From Nitrosomonas ureae (GTDB lineage Bacteria; Pseudomonadota; Gammaproteobacteria; Burkholderiales; Nitrosomonadaceae): a stretch of 64,000 bases of DNA. The first letter of the stretch is position 1; each line of letters starts with the position of its first letter. Both the position numbers and the translations under genes were made by a program. The stretch is from positions 868,001 through 932,000 of the forward strand of contig NZ_LT907782.1 of NCBI RefSeq assembly GCF_900206265.1, given 5' to 3'. The notes beneath the pieces were generated by a model. The model was not told the origin of the DNA and ran no database searches. It saw nothing but the letters and a program-made list of their open reading frames with translations. Positions 8,777 through 17,330 of this stretch are shown here, piece by piece.

Positions 8777-9658
8777 ATGACGACGACTATCACATTTCCT
8801 TTATCCGGTAAAACTTTCCAGCAACGTGCTACGCAAGAACCCTCCTGGGTACGTCGTTTCTTGATTGTACTGGCATTGGCATTTTTAACGTTATTCCTTT
8901 TCGTTCCATTAATTTCGGTTTTTTATGAAGCTTTCAAGAAAGGGGTAGATGTTTATCTGGCGGCAATCACCGATCCTGACGCAATTTCCGCTATCAAGCT
9001 AACCCTAACCGTGGCAGCGATAGCAGTACCACTGAATTTGGTGTTCGGTATCGCTGCTGCTTGGGCTATCGCCAAATTTGAATTCCGCGGCAAAAATCTG
9101 CTGATCACGTTGATTGATCTGCCTTTTTCTGTCTCTCCGGTGGTTTCCGGGCTGATTTATGTGCTCGTATTCGGACTGCAAGGCTGGTTGGGACCTTGGC
9201 TGGCAGAACATGACATCAAAATTATTTTTGCTGTTCCAGGCATCGTACTGGCGACGGTCTTCGTTACGGTACCGTTTATCGCACGGGAATTGATTCCGTT
9301 AATGCAGGCACAAGGAACCGAAGAAGAAGAAGCTGCCGTGGTATTGGGTGCAAGCGGCTGGCAAACCTTCTGCAAAATTACCTTACCCAATATTAAATGG
9401 GGACTATTGTATGGCGCAATTCTTTGTAATGCGCGGGCGATGGGTGAATTTGGCGCAGTATCGGTTGTTTCAGGACATATTCGCGGCAGCACCAATACCA
9501 TGCCGTTGCATGTTGAGATTCTCTACAACGAATACAACTTTGCCGCTGCATTTGCAGTAGCTTCTTTGCTAGCTTTACTGGCTTTGGTCACACTGGCGCT
9601 GAAAACGCTCATTGAATTTCGTAATAAACAACATCAGACACAACGAGGTGATGAATGA
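8777..9658 (+). CDS. cysW: Sulfate ABC transporter permease CysW
   Basis: A 293-residue inner-membrane permease, the partner of CysT. It carries about six membrane segments, the EAA loop [23 protein letters not shown] and the CysW-like ending [20 protein letters not shown] place the start at the ATG at 8777, just after the cysT stop, giving [12 protein letters not shown] longer reading from an ATG at 8735 would overlap cysT by 34 bases and add 14 residues unlike the family. The stop overlaps the cysA start by four bases (ATGA), so cysW and cysA are translationally coupled. Confidence 0.93.
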   Translation: MTTTITFPLSGKTFQQRATQEPSWVRRFLIVLALAFLTLFLFVPLISVFYEAFKKGVDVYLAAITDPDAISAIKLTLTVAAIAVPLNLVFGIAAAWAIAKFEFRGKNLLITLIDLPFSVSPVVSGLIYVLVFGLQGWLGPWLAEHDIKIIFAVPGIVLATVFVTVPFIARELIPLMQAQGTEEEEAAVVLGASGWQTFCKITLPNIKWGLLYGAILCNARAMGEFGAVSVVSGHIRGSTNTMPLHVEILYNEYNFAAAFAVASLLALLALVTLALKTLIEFRNKQHQTQRGDE

Positions 9659-10755
9659 GTATTGAAGTTATTAGTCTTTCCAAACAGTTCGGTACGTTTA
9701 CTGCGCTGCATAATGTCAGCCTACAGGTACACTCCGGCGAATTACTGGCACTACTGGGACCGTCAGGCTCCGGAAAAACTACATTACTGCGTGTAATTGC
9801 AGGGCTTGAAACGGCCGATAGCGGTCAGGTGCTATTTCATGGCGAAGATGCAACCGACCAGCACGTACGCGAACGTCAGGTCGGGTTTGTATTTCAGCAC
9901 TATGCGCTATTTCGCAACATGACTATTTTTGAGAATGTGGCTTTTGGTCTAAATGTACGCCCAAAGAAATTCCGCCCTGCCCAAGAAGAAATCCGTGATC
10001 GTGTGATGAAATTATTACACCTGGTGCAGCTGGATTGGTTGGCGGATCGCTACCCGCACCAACTCTCGGGCGGTCAGCGCCAGCGTATTGCATTGGCACG
10101 CGCACTTGCTGTAGAACCCAAAGTATTATTGCTGGATGAGCCTTTTGGCGCCCTGGATGCCAAAGTACGCAAGGAGCTGCGCTCGTGGCTCAGACGTTTG
10201 CATGACGATATGCACATTACCAGCGTATTCGTCACACATGATCAGGAAGAAGCGCTTGAAGTTGCTGATCGGGTGGTTGTCATGAATGAAGGCAAAATTG
10301 AACAAATCGGCACCCCGGATGAAGTGTACGAACAACCCTCCAGTCCATTTGTCTATGAATTTCTTGGAAATGTGAATCTATTCCATAGTCGGCTGCATCA
10401 TGGGCGTGCCTGGATTGGCGATATTGAAGTCGATGCGCCAGAGCACGCGGATGCTAACGAGCTTGCCGCAATTGCTTACGTACGTCCACACGAAATCGAA
10501 GTGGAACGTGCTCATAAAGGCGAAGCAGCAATGGCGGCACGAGTGATTCACGTTCTCTCGGTGGGTCCGATTGTCCGGTTGGAATTGGTCCGCAACAATG
10601 ATGAGGACAAAACCCCGATCCAAGTCGAACTCAGCAAGGAGCGCTTTCGCGAGTTACAGCTGACAAAAGGCGATGAAGTATTTATCAAACCACGTCGTCT
10701 TGATTTGTTCCCAAGTCAGAAAATTAGCGCAAATAATACGCTGCAAGCAACCTAA
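9655..10755 (+). CDS. cysA: Sulfate ABC transporter ATP-binding protein CysA
   Basis: A 366-residue ATPase that powers sulfate import. Motifs in order: Walker [10 protein letters not shown] (about 36-44), Q-loop FVFQHYALF, signature [15 protein letters not shown] (about 136-150), Walker [13 protein letters not shown], and H-loop [20 protein letters not shown]-terminal TOBE-type regulatory region (about 240-355) includes [13 protein letters not shown], characteristic of CysA. It is coupled to cysW by an ATGA overlap. The degenerate EAL gene follows 66 bases later. Confidence 0.95.
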   Translation: MSIEVISLSKQFGTFTALHNVSLQVHSGELLALLGPSGSGKTTLLRVIAGLETADSGQVLFHGEDATDQHVRERQVGFVFQHYALFRNMTIFENVAFGLNVRPKKFRPAQEEIRDRVMKLLHLVQLDWLADRYPHQLSGGQRQRIALARALAVEPKVLLLDEPFGALDAKVRKELRSWLRRLHDDMHITSVFVTHDQEEALEVADRVVVMNEGKIEQIGTPDEVYEQPSSPFVYEFLGNVNLFHSRLHHGRAWIGDIEVDAPEHADANELAAIAYVRPHEIEVERAHKGEAAMAARVIHVLSVGPIVRLELVRNNDEDKTPIQVELSKERFRELQLTKGDEVFIKPRRLDLFPSQKISANNTLQAT

Positions 10756-10821
10756 GATACTGCAATCGCGGCAAGAAAACGAGGAATTAAACCCGTAAAA
10801 GATTAAAAGAGGGAAATAAGA

Positions 10822-11682
10822 ATGCATTTACAACCACTGGTGGATTATTTTAACGATCGCTTTGCAACCGAGCACCATTCCAATATTCGACCCTTTACGA
10901 TAGAAAATGGTCTTGTGAGCGGTATTTTCGGGCCCATTCAGATCAGTAGCATTTTCGAATCTGTTCGGCAGACAGATGACAACGAGAAACTTGTCGGTCA
11001 TATCGCACAGATATCGGTCACACCCTATACTCACAATCAACCCAGCGAACAGCTGATAGAAATCGGGAACCTGCTCACCGAAGTTATTACGCAACCCGCT
11101 GACTTTCAATCTATTATCAACCTGGATCGTCTGTGCCGCACGGTTCACATGTTGAACTACCTCAACTACTCTGAAAATGGTGGCGTGCTTTTTCTGGATG
11201 TTGATCCCAGGCATATCCTTGGCGTTCAACAGGGTCATGGGGCTTACTTTGAAGAAAGTATAATCAAATGCGGATTGGCGACACAGAATGTGGTCATTTC
11301 AATGGCAATCAATAGTTTTTATGCTTTACATCATACTCAATTGCTGGAGGGGTTAAACAATTATCGTCGGCGTAGCTATCAGATCGCCCTAAATATCGGC
11401 TCGTTATACGGTGCTGACGGGATTCGGGAAATAATCACAAAATTATCAGCCGATTTTTTGCGCATTAATGCACCCAATACAGCAACGCACCAGAATTCAG
11501 ACATGAGTTGGTCAGAAACGCTTAAGCCGTTGACAGGGCTACAAAATATACATGGAGGACAAACCATTCTACAACAAGTTAAAAATAAGAAACAAGCTAA
11601 TATTGTCGCTTCTGCAAAATTTGACCTGGTACAAGGTGACTATTACGACAAGCTGATTACGGATCATCTGAGATGCTTATGA
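10822..11682 (+). CDS. Degenerate EAL-domain protein 2 of the sulfate operon
   Basis: A 286-residue soluble protein paralogous to that at 7058-7876. Shared landmarks are LDRLCR-x2-H-x2-NY, V-x-PR-x-L-x2-V-x3-HG-x2-FE, the nYRrRsY/nYRSRGY motif and a closing QGDYY where EAL domains have QGxxxG. It is even further decayed: no EALLR, no LEITE glutamate (VVISMAI), no DDFG, and RINAP in place of KID. A c-di-GMP phosphodiesterase activity is therefore very unlikely. The gene follows cysA in the same direction with GAGGG before the ATG and precedes the cysB-type regulator. Role unknown; position suggests it senses or modulates sulfate uptake or its regulator. Confidence 0.65.
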   Translation: MHLQPLVDYFNDRFATEHHSNIRPFTIENGLVSGIFGPIQISSIFESVRQTDDNEKLVGHIAQISVTPYTHNQPSEQLIEIGNLLTEVITQPADFQSIINLDRLCRTVHMLNYLNYSENGGVLFLDVDPRHILGVQQGHGAYFEESIIKCGLATQNVVISMAINSFYALHHTQLLEGLNNYRRRSYQIALNIGSLYGADGIREIITKLSADFLRINAPNTATHQNSDMSWSETLKPLTGLQNIHGGQTILQQVKNKKQANIVASAKFDLVQGDYYDKLITDHLRCL

Positions 11683-11765
11683 TGAAGCTCGACAATCAAT
11701 GTGACAATGGATCCGAATAAGCAGATTACTGTCATTTTATTAGATTAAATAGCTAAGGAAAGGCA

Positions 11766-12701
11766 ATGAATTTTCAACAATTGCGCATTATCAACGAAAC
11801 CGTAAAGCGGAATTATAATTTGACCGAGGTTGCCAATGCCTTATTCACATCGCAATCCGGCGTCAGCAAGCATATCAAAGACCTGGAGGACGAGCTGAAT
11901 ATTGAATTATTCATTCGGAAGGGTAAACGATTTATCGGCTTGACCGAACCGGGAAAAGAGCTGGTCAAAATTGTCGAGCGCATTTTATTTGACACAAAAA
12001 ATATCAAACACTTAGCCGAGCAGTTCAGTAATCATGATCAAGGACACTTGACCATAGCGACAACGCATACGCAAGCACAATACACACTACCTCCTGTGGT
12101 GGCGGAGTTTAAAAAGATATTTCCAAAAGTTCAGCTGATCCTGCATGAATCCAGACCGGATGAAATTTTATCCATGCTGATCAATGGCGAGGCCGATATC
12201 GGTATTGCGACTGAAGCATTGGAAGGCGCGGTTGACCTGGTGTCTTTTCCCTATTATACCTGGCAACATGCGATTATCGTCCCTGTGGGACACCCCTTGC
12301 AATCTGTCTATCCTCTCACACTCGAAGCCATTGCAGAGTTTCCGATCATTACCTATCACCATGGAATGACGGGCCGGTTTAGAATTGATCAAGTTTTCGC
12401 CAAAATGGGGCTGATTCCGGATATTGCCATGTCTGCACTGGATGCCGATGTAATCAAAACCTATGTAAAGTTGGGATTAGGTATCGGAATCATTGCTTCC
12501 GTCGCTTTTTCACCCGAACGGGATACAACGCTCATTAAACTGGATAGCGAATACCTATTCGAAAAGAATACAACCTTTATTTCAGTTCGTCGTAATCATT
12601 TTCTGCGGGGTTATGCTTACCGGTTTATTGAGTTATGCATGCCCACCTTAAATGAATCGATAATTCGCTCCGACGTCAATCCACTTATTGATGTGGAATA
12701 A
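11766..12701 (+). CDS. cysB: CysB-type LysR transcriptional regulator
   Basis: A 311-residue LysR-family activator. The N-terminal winged helix-turn-helix runs over about 1-60 (LTEVANALFTSQSGVSKHIKDLEDEL). The C-terminal ligand domain has TTHTQAQYTLPPVV (about 97-110), the segment whose threonines bind sulfate/O-acetylserine-type effectors in CysB and Cbl, and GLGIGIIASVAF near the end. Length is close to CysB (324) and Cbl (316). It closes the sulfate-uptake locus with AAGGAAAGGC before its ATG and probably activates that locus. CysB and Cbl cannot be separated with certainty here. Confidence 0.88.
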   Translation: MNFQQLRIINETVKRNYNLTEVANALFTSQSGVSKHIKDLEDELNIELFIRKGKRFIGLTEPGKELVKIVERILFDTKNIKHLAEQFSNHDQGHLTIATTHTQAQYTLPPVVAEFKKIFPKVQLILHESRPDEILSMLINGEADIGIATEALEGAVDLVSFPYYTWQHAIIVPVGHPLQSVYPLTLEAIAEFPIITYHHGMTGRFRIDQVFAKMGLIPDIAMSALDADVIKTYVKLGLGIGIIASVAFSPERDTTLIKLDSEYLFEKNTTFISVRRNHFLRGYAYRFIELCMPTLNESIIRSDVNPLIDVE

Positions 12702-12892
12702 AAAATTTGCATACTCTGCAGCAAAGTAACTTGCAGACAATGGTTGGAATACACCCTCTCAGGATAAATCTTACAATCTATCTATCAGATAGTGAACAAT
12801 TGTAATGAGCTGCTGTTTTCATTGATACAATCGATCAATTTTTAAGTTCGGCAGATTTTCAGGCTCATTGCGATACAGGATAAGGGGGTTGT

Positions 12893-14386
12893 ATGTCCAG
12901 TGTAATCGATCTATTTAGCTACAGTATTGCTGCGATGTTGGGTGTCACCTTCATCGGCATTGTCGTTACCTGGTTTATTCAGGATATCACACAGAAAAAG
13001 CATTCCGTGCTACGCAATTATCCTGTTATCGGTCGATTGCGGTATATTTTCGAACGGCAAGGTAAATACTTCCGGCAATATTTTTTTACCAATGATCGGG
13101 ATGAAATGCCATTTAATCGCGCAACGCGCGGCTGGATTTACAAAAACGCCAAAAATAAGGGCAGCCTCGTTGGTTTCGGTTCCACCCATGATTTGCGTCA
13201 ACCGGGCTCGGTTATTTTTGTCAATGCCGCCTTCCCTATTCAGGAAGAAGATCAATTACCAACCCCTTCGCTACAGATCGGTAAAGGATATTGCGAGCAC
13301 CCGTTCGAAGCCAAATCAATTATCAATATCAGCGGAATGAGCTACGGTGCCATCTCCAAACCTGCAGTACGTGCATTATCTCTGGGTGCCGCACAAGCTG
13401 ATTGCTGGTTAAATACGGGGGAAGGTGGATTGTCGCCCTATCATCTCGAGGGTGGTTGTGATTTGATCATGCAAATCGGCACCGCCAAGTATGGCATTCG
13501 GGATGAACATGGCAATTTCTCACCGCAACGTGCAAAAGAATTGAGTAAAGTGGTCAAAGCTTTTGAAATCAAGCTATCACAGGGCGCCAAACCTGGTAAA
13601 GGCGGATTGCTACCGGCTAATAAAGTACATAGCGAGATTGCCGCAATCCGTGGCATTCCGGAAAATCAGAACTCGATCAGTCCGAATCGCCATAAAGATA
13701 TTAACAATATTGATGAACTGCTCGACAAGATCCATTTTATCCGCGAGCTGACGGGACGGCCCGTTGGTATTAAAACAGCCATTGGCGGATGGAATTTCAT
13801 TAATGAAGTATGCGACCACATCAACCGGCGCGGATTGGAATACGCACCGGATTTTCTTACTATCGACGGTGGCGAAGGTGGAAGCGGCGCAGCGCCTCAA
13901 ACACTGATGGATCACGTCAGCTTGCCAATCTCGGAAGCCTTGCCACGCGTAGTGGATGCGTTATTGCAATCCGGCTTGAAAAATCGAATTTATGTTGTGG
14001 CTGCGGGGAAATTGGTAACTTCTGCGGAGGGTGCGTGGGCACTTTGTGCTGGTGCAGATTTTGTCAATACAGCACGTGGTTTCATGTTTTCATTGGGCTG
14101 CATTCAGGCAATGCGTTGCCATCTCAATACTTGCCCTACTGGTGTCACGACGCATGATGAGCGTTTACAGAATGGATTGGTGGTGGAAGAAAAATATCTA
14201 CGGGTTGCGAACTATGCCAGAAATGTTAATAAAGAAATTAACATGATCGCTCATTCATGCGGACTACATCACGCCCGTCAGTTTAAACGCGAGCATGTAC
14301 GTATTGTTGAGACCGCCGGGAAAAGCGTGGCTTTAAACATTCTTTACCCCTACCCTGAGGTACCCAGAAAAATAAATTTGGATTAA
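12893..14386 (+). CDS. Membrane-anchored FMN-binding glutamate-synthase-family protein
   Basis: A 497-residue protein with one N-terminal membrane helix (about 9-29) and then the FMN/glutamate-synthase central domain. Visible landmarks: SGMSYGAISKPAVRALS (about 149-165), GEGGLSPYH, a KPGKGGLLPANKV loop, TIDGGEGGSGAAP (about 324-336), and a Cys cluster C-x5-C-x4-CP (about 408-420) like the 3Fe-4S ligands of GltB. The glutaminase and NADPH modules are absent, so it is not a complete GltBD. Stand-alone proteins of this family are found in many bacteria; the substrate is unsettled. A strong AGGGGG precedes the ATG. It may form a short unit with nothing else, since 200 bases separate it from the next gene. 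Confidence 0.85.
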   Translation: MSSVIDLFSYSIAAMLGVTFIGIVVTWFIQDITQKKHSVLRNYPVIGRLRYIFERQGKYFRQYFFTNDRDEMPFNRATRGWIYKNAKNKGSLVGFGSTHDLRQPGSVIFVNAAFPIQEEDQLPTPSLQIGKGYCEHPFEAKSIINISGMSYGAISKPAVRALSLGAAQADCWLNTGEGGLSPYHLEGGCDLIMQIGTAKYGIRDEHGNFSPQRAKELSKVVKAFEIKLSQGAKPGKGGLLPANKVHSEIAAIRGIPENQNSISPNRHKDINNIDELLDKIHFIRELTGRPVGIKTAIGGWNFINEVCDHINRRGLEYAPDFLTIDGGEGGSGAAPQTLMDHVSLPISEALPRVVDALLQSGLKNRIYVVAAGKLVTSAEGAWALCAGADFVNTARGFMFSLGCIQAMRCHLNTCPTGVTTHDERLQNGLVVEEKYLRVANYARNVNKEINMIAHSCGLHHARQFKREHVRIVETAGKSVALNILYPYPEVPRKINLD

Positions 14387-14588
14387 TCAATCCAAGGATC
14401 ACTTCGTATTGACAAACTATTTTCATCATTTTCTCGAATTCCAGCCACAAATAAGAAAATCCATGATGTTGCATCATCCTAAGAATTAAGGGAGAAAAAC
14501 CTCTTAGATATATATTTCAACAAAGTATTCTATTGTCGATAATGCATGAACTAGAAATTTCATAATTGCATGTAGCCAAAGACAAATA

Positions 14589-17264
14589 ATGCTTCGTTCC
14601 GTGATCAATCAATATAACAGAAAGATAATATTAATCAGCAGCCTGACTCTGGTTATGTTGATCCTGTTCACAAGTCTTTCGGTATATAGCGTAATGCAGA
14701 GACAGATCGAAGCAATCGCTACTTCAGGTCTCGAAGTTGCATTAGAAAACACGGTCAAGCATATCCAAAAACAGATCATGCATTCCGTAACGAATACCCG
14801 GGCAATATCAACTCGCATCTTTCTCACGCAAAGCCTGGAAAAGTTTTATTTTGAACACTCGCAACAGGAAGGTATTGAAGGGATTGCGCAGTCAATAGAA
14901 AAAATACTGTCTACTTTTTTCTCGGGTATTGAGATTTATGATATTGATGATCAATTGATTTTAAGTGCAGGTAACCTCTCCAAGCACAGAAAACTTACTG
15001 TTGAGTTGAATACTGGATCGAGTATCAACACGATCTTATTTTGGAATAATGACTTCATCGTTCGAAATTCAATTCAGCTTGTGAATGAATACGGCAAACC
15101 AATTGGCCGTGTCATCACAGAAGAACGCATGCCCAATCTCACAAGGATTTTTACAGAGGCGACTCTCATCGGCAATACCAGCGATTTCCTTCTTTGCGCA
15201 CCTGTCAAGGGCAATAACCTTGAAATGGACTGCTTTCTGCGTAACTTTGACGATAATCAGCTTAAGCGTATGCAACGCATCCTGAACAATCAACCGCTGC
15301 CGGTACATTTTGCATTAGAAGGCCAAACCGGAGTTAAATTTACCAAGGATTATCGGCAGATTGAAGTTGTTGCTGCTCATTCTCCCGTGGCTTATGGTCT
15401 TGGAGCGGTTCTTAAAATAAACAAGGATGAGTTAAATAATTATTCAACCGATCAGATCAAAACAATTATTTCTTATTTGGTCCTGATCCTTTTCTGTGGC
15501 ATTGCAATTATAAGCTGGCTTACATTACCCCTGATCCAGAAATTAATTAACCAAAAGGAATCTTATCTGAATGAGCGCTTAAAAGAGAATCTCTGCTTAC
15601 AGAAAATCAGAAGCTATCTGGCGCTGGATCAGAGCACCGAGGATACGTGCAAAAACATTTTAAAATCTTTACTGCCCGTTTTTGAATTTCAAGAAATGGC
15701 CGTCGCCATGATTAAGCTTGAAGATAAACAATACTTCACTCCCAAGTACCAGGATAACTTATCCAATTGCATAAGCTCAGCCATTATTTGTAATGGACAA
15801 CAATGCGGTTTGCTACAAGTGGCTTATATTCGTAACTTCCCATCCACATTAACCTATCAGCAAAATCTTGTTGACACCATTGCACACGACCTGGGTCGAT
15901 GGTATGAAGGGAAAGAAGCGGAGAAACGCATTATTGAAATGGCAACGCACGATGCATTAACCGGCCTACCCAATCGATACTTACTGCGGGATCGTATCGA
16001 ACAAATATTGGTTCATGATACGCGCCTACAACGACAAATGGCCGTACTGTTTATTGATCTGGATCATTTTAAAACTATCAATGATTCACTTGGTCATGAA
16101 ATAGGTGATTTGCTATTAAAAGCCGTGGCAGATAGACTAAAATCTTGCGTTCGCAACGAAGATACGGTCGCCCGTCAGGGAGGCGATGAATTCATTGTAG
16201 TGCTCAATTCTATCGCCGAATCACTTGATGCCGCAAAAGTGGCTCAAAAAATTCTGGATTCATTCGCACTACCTTTCCATATTCATAACAATGAGCTACA
16301 TATTGACGGCAGCATTGGTATCGCAGTGTTTCCTGATGATGGTGTTAATGCGGAAACACTGCTTAAAAACAGCGATGTTGCCATGTACCATGCCAAGAAG
16401 AATGGGCGCAATAATTATCAATTTTTCACCGATGAACTGAATAAATCCGCCTACGAAAGACATATCCTCGGTCTTGATTTACGTTATGCATTGGAACGAA
16501 ATGAATTGCTTTTATATTATCAGCCTGTCATGGATGTGCCCAGCCATAATTTATATGGCGTGGAAGCACTATTACGCTGGCGGCACCCTGAGCAAAAACT
16601 GATTACTCCCGATAAGTTCATTAACTTGGCAGAAGAAACAGGGTTGATCATTCCCATCGGTGAATGGGTTATAAGGACAGTCTGTTTGCAAATAAAAGCT
16701 TGGCAAGACCAAGGTTTCTATGTGCCCAGAGTCGCCATTAACTTGTCTGCACGGCAATTTCGCGACAAGGATTTAATCAAGAATATCTCGCGTATATTGA
16801 GCGAAACCGGCGTTAAAGCCAAACATATCGCTTTGGAAATAACCGAAAGCATGTTGATCGATAATATCGAAAAAGTGGTGGAAACGCTTAATCGCCTTGA
16901 TGCAATGGGCTTACACATCTCGATTGATGATTTTGGAACAGGATACTCGAGCCTCAGTTATCTAAAGCAATTCCCCATTCACACACTTAAAATAGATCGT
17001 TCCTTCGTGCGTGACCTCGTAACCGACAAAAATGACCGCACCATTGTAGCCGCAATAATTGCAATGGCGCACAGCCTGGAAATGGAAGTCATTGCGGAAG
17101 GCATTGAAATAGAAGAGCAATTAGATTTTCTGGTAACACAAAAGTGCAATCACTATCAAGGTTATTATTTCAGCAAACCGGTTACTGTTTCTGAAATTGA
17201 GCTGATGCTAATGAACTCGGTAACTCAATCGAACAAGATTCGCGCTATCGGCTCCGCAAAATAA
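14589..17264 (+). CDS. Membrane GGDEF-EAL c-di-GMP turnover protein
   Basis: An 891-residue inner-membrane signalling protein. A transmembrane helix (about 14-36), a periplasmic sensory region (about 37-288) and a second helix (about 290-312) are followed by a GAF-like cytoplasmic part (about 340-445), a GGDEF domain (about 455-620; motif RQGGDEF near 529-535) and an EAL domain (about 635-880; EALLR near 659-663, later LEITES, DDFGTGYSS and QGYYFSKP). Both active-site motifs are intact, so it can potentially synthesise and degrade c-di-GMP, with the periplasmic part setting the balance. In contrast to the two dead EAL proteins at 7.1 and 10.8 kb, nothing here is degenerate. No linked partner gene is visible. 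Confidence 0.92.
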   Translation: MLRSVINQYNRKIILISSLTLVMLILFTSLSVYSVMQRQIEAIATSGLEVALENTVKHIQKQIMHSVTNTRAISTRIFLTQSLEKFYFEHSQQEGIEGIAQSIEKILSTFFSGIEIYDIDDQLILSAGNLSKHRKLTVELNTGSSINTILFWNNDFIVRNSIQLVNEYGKPIGRVITEERMPNLTRIFTEATLIGNTSDFLLCAPVKGNNLEMDCFLRNFDDNQLKRMQRILNNQPLPVHFALEGQTGVKFTKDYRQIEVVAAHSPVAYGLGAVLKINKDELNNYSTDQIKTIISYLVLILFCGIAIISWLTLPLIQKLINQKESYLNERLKENLCLQKIRSYLALDQSTEDTCKNILKSLLPVFEFQEMAVAMIKLEDKQYFTPKYQDNLSNCISSAIICNGQQCGLLQVAYIRNFPSTLTYQQNLVDTIAHDLGRWYEGKEAEKRIIEMATHDALTGLPNRYLLRDRIEQILVHDTRLQRQMAVLFIDLDHFKTINDSLGHEIGDLLLKAVADRLKSCVRNEDTVARQGGDEFIVVLNSIAESLDAAKVAQKILDSFALPFHIHNNELHIDGSIGIAVFPDDGVNAETLLKNSDVAMYHAKKNGRNNYQFFTDELNKSAYERHILGLDLRYALERNELLLYYQPVMDVPSHNLYGVEALLRWRHPEQKLITPDKFINLAEETGLIIPIGEWVIRTVCLQIKAWQDQGFYVPRVAINLSARQFRDKDLIKNISRILSETGVKAKHIALEITESMLIDNIEKVVETLNRLDAMGLHISIDDFGTGYSSLSYLKQFPIHTLKIDRSFVRDLVTDKNDRTIVAAIIAMAHSLEMEVIAEGIEIEEQLDFLVTQKCNHYQGYYFSKPVTVSEIELMLMNSVTQSNKIRAIGSAK

Positions 17265-17270
17265 TCTACT

Positions 17271-17298
17271 CTTGAAAATCCCCACCTTTCCCCCACGT
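17271..17298 (+). promoter_or_regulatory. Sigma-32 type heat-shock promoter of clpB
   Basis: CTTGAAA at 17271-17277, a 13-base spacer and CCCCACGT at 17291-17298 closely match the RpoH consensus (CTTGAAA, 11-16 bases, CCCCATnT). The element lies six bases after the upstream stop and 33 bases before the clpB ATG. clpB is a classical RpoH-regulated gene, so motif and context agree. Confidence 0.75.
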
Positions 17299-17330
17299 AG
17301 GCATTTAATAACCTATGATAGGAGAATTTC

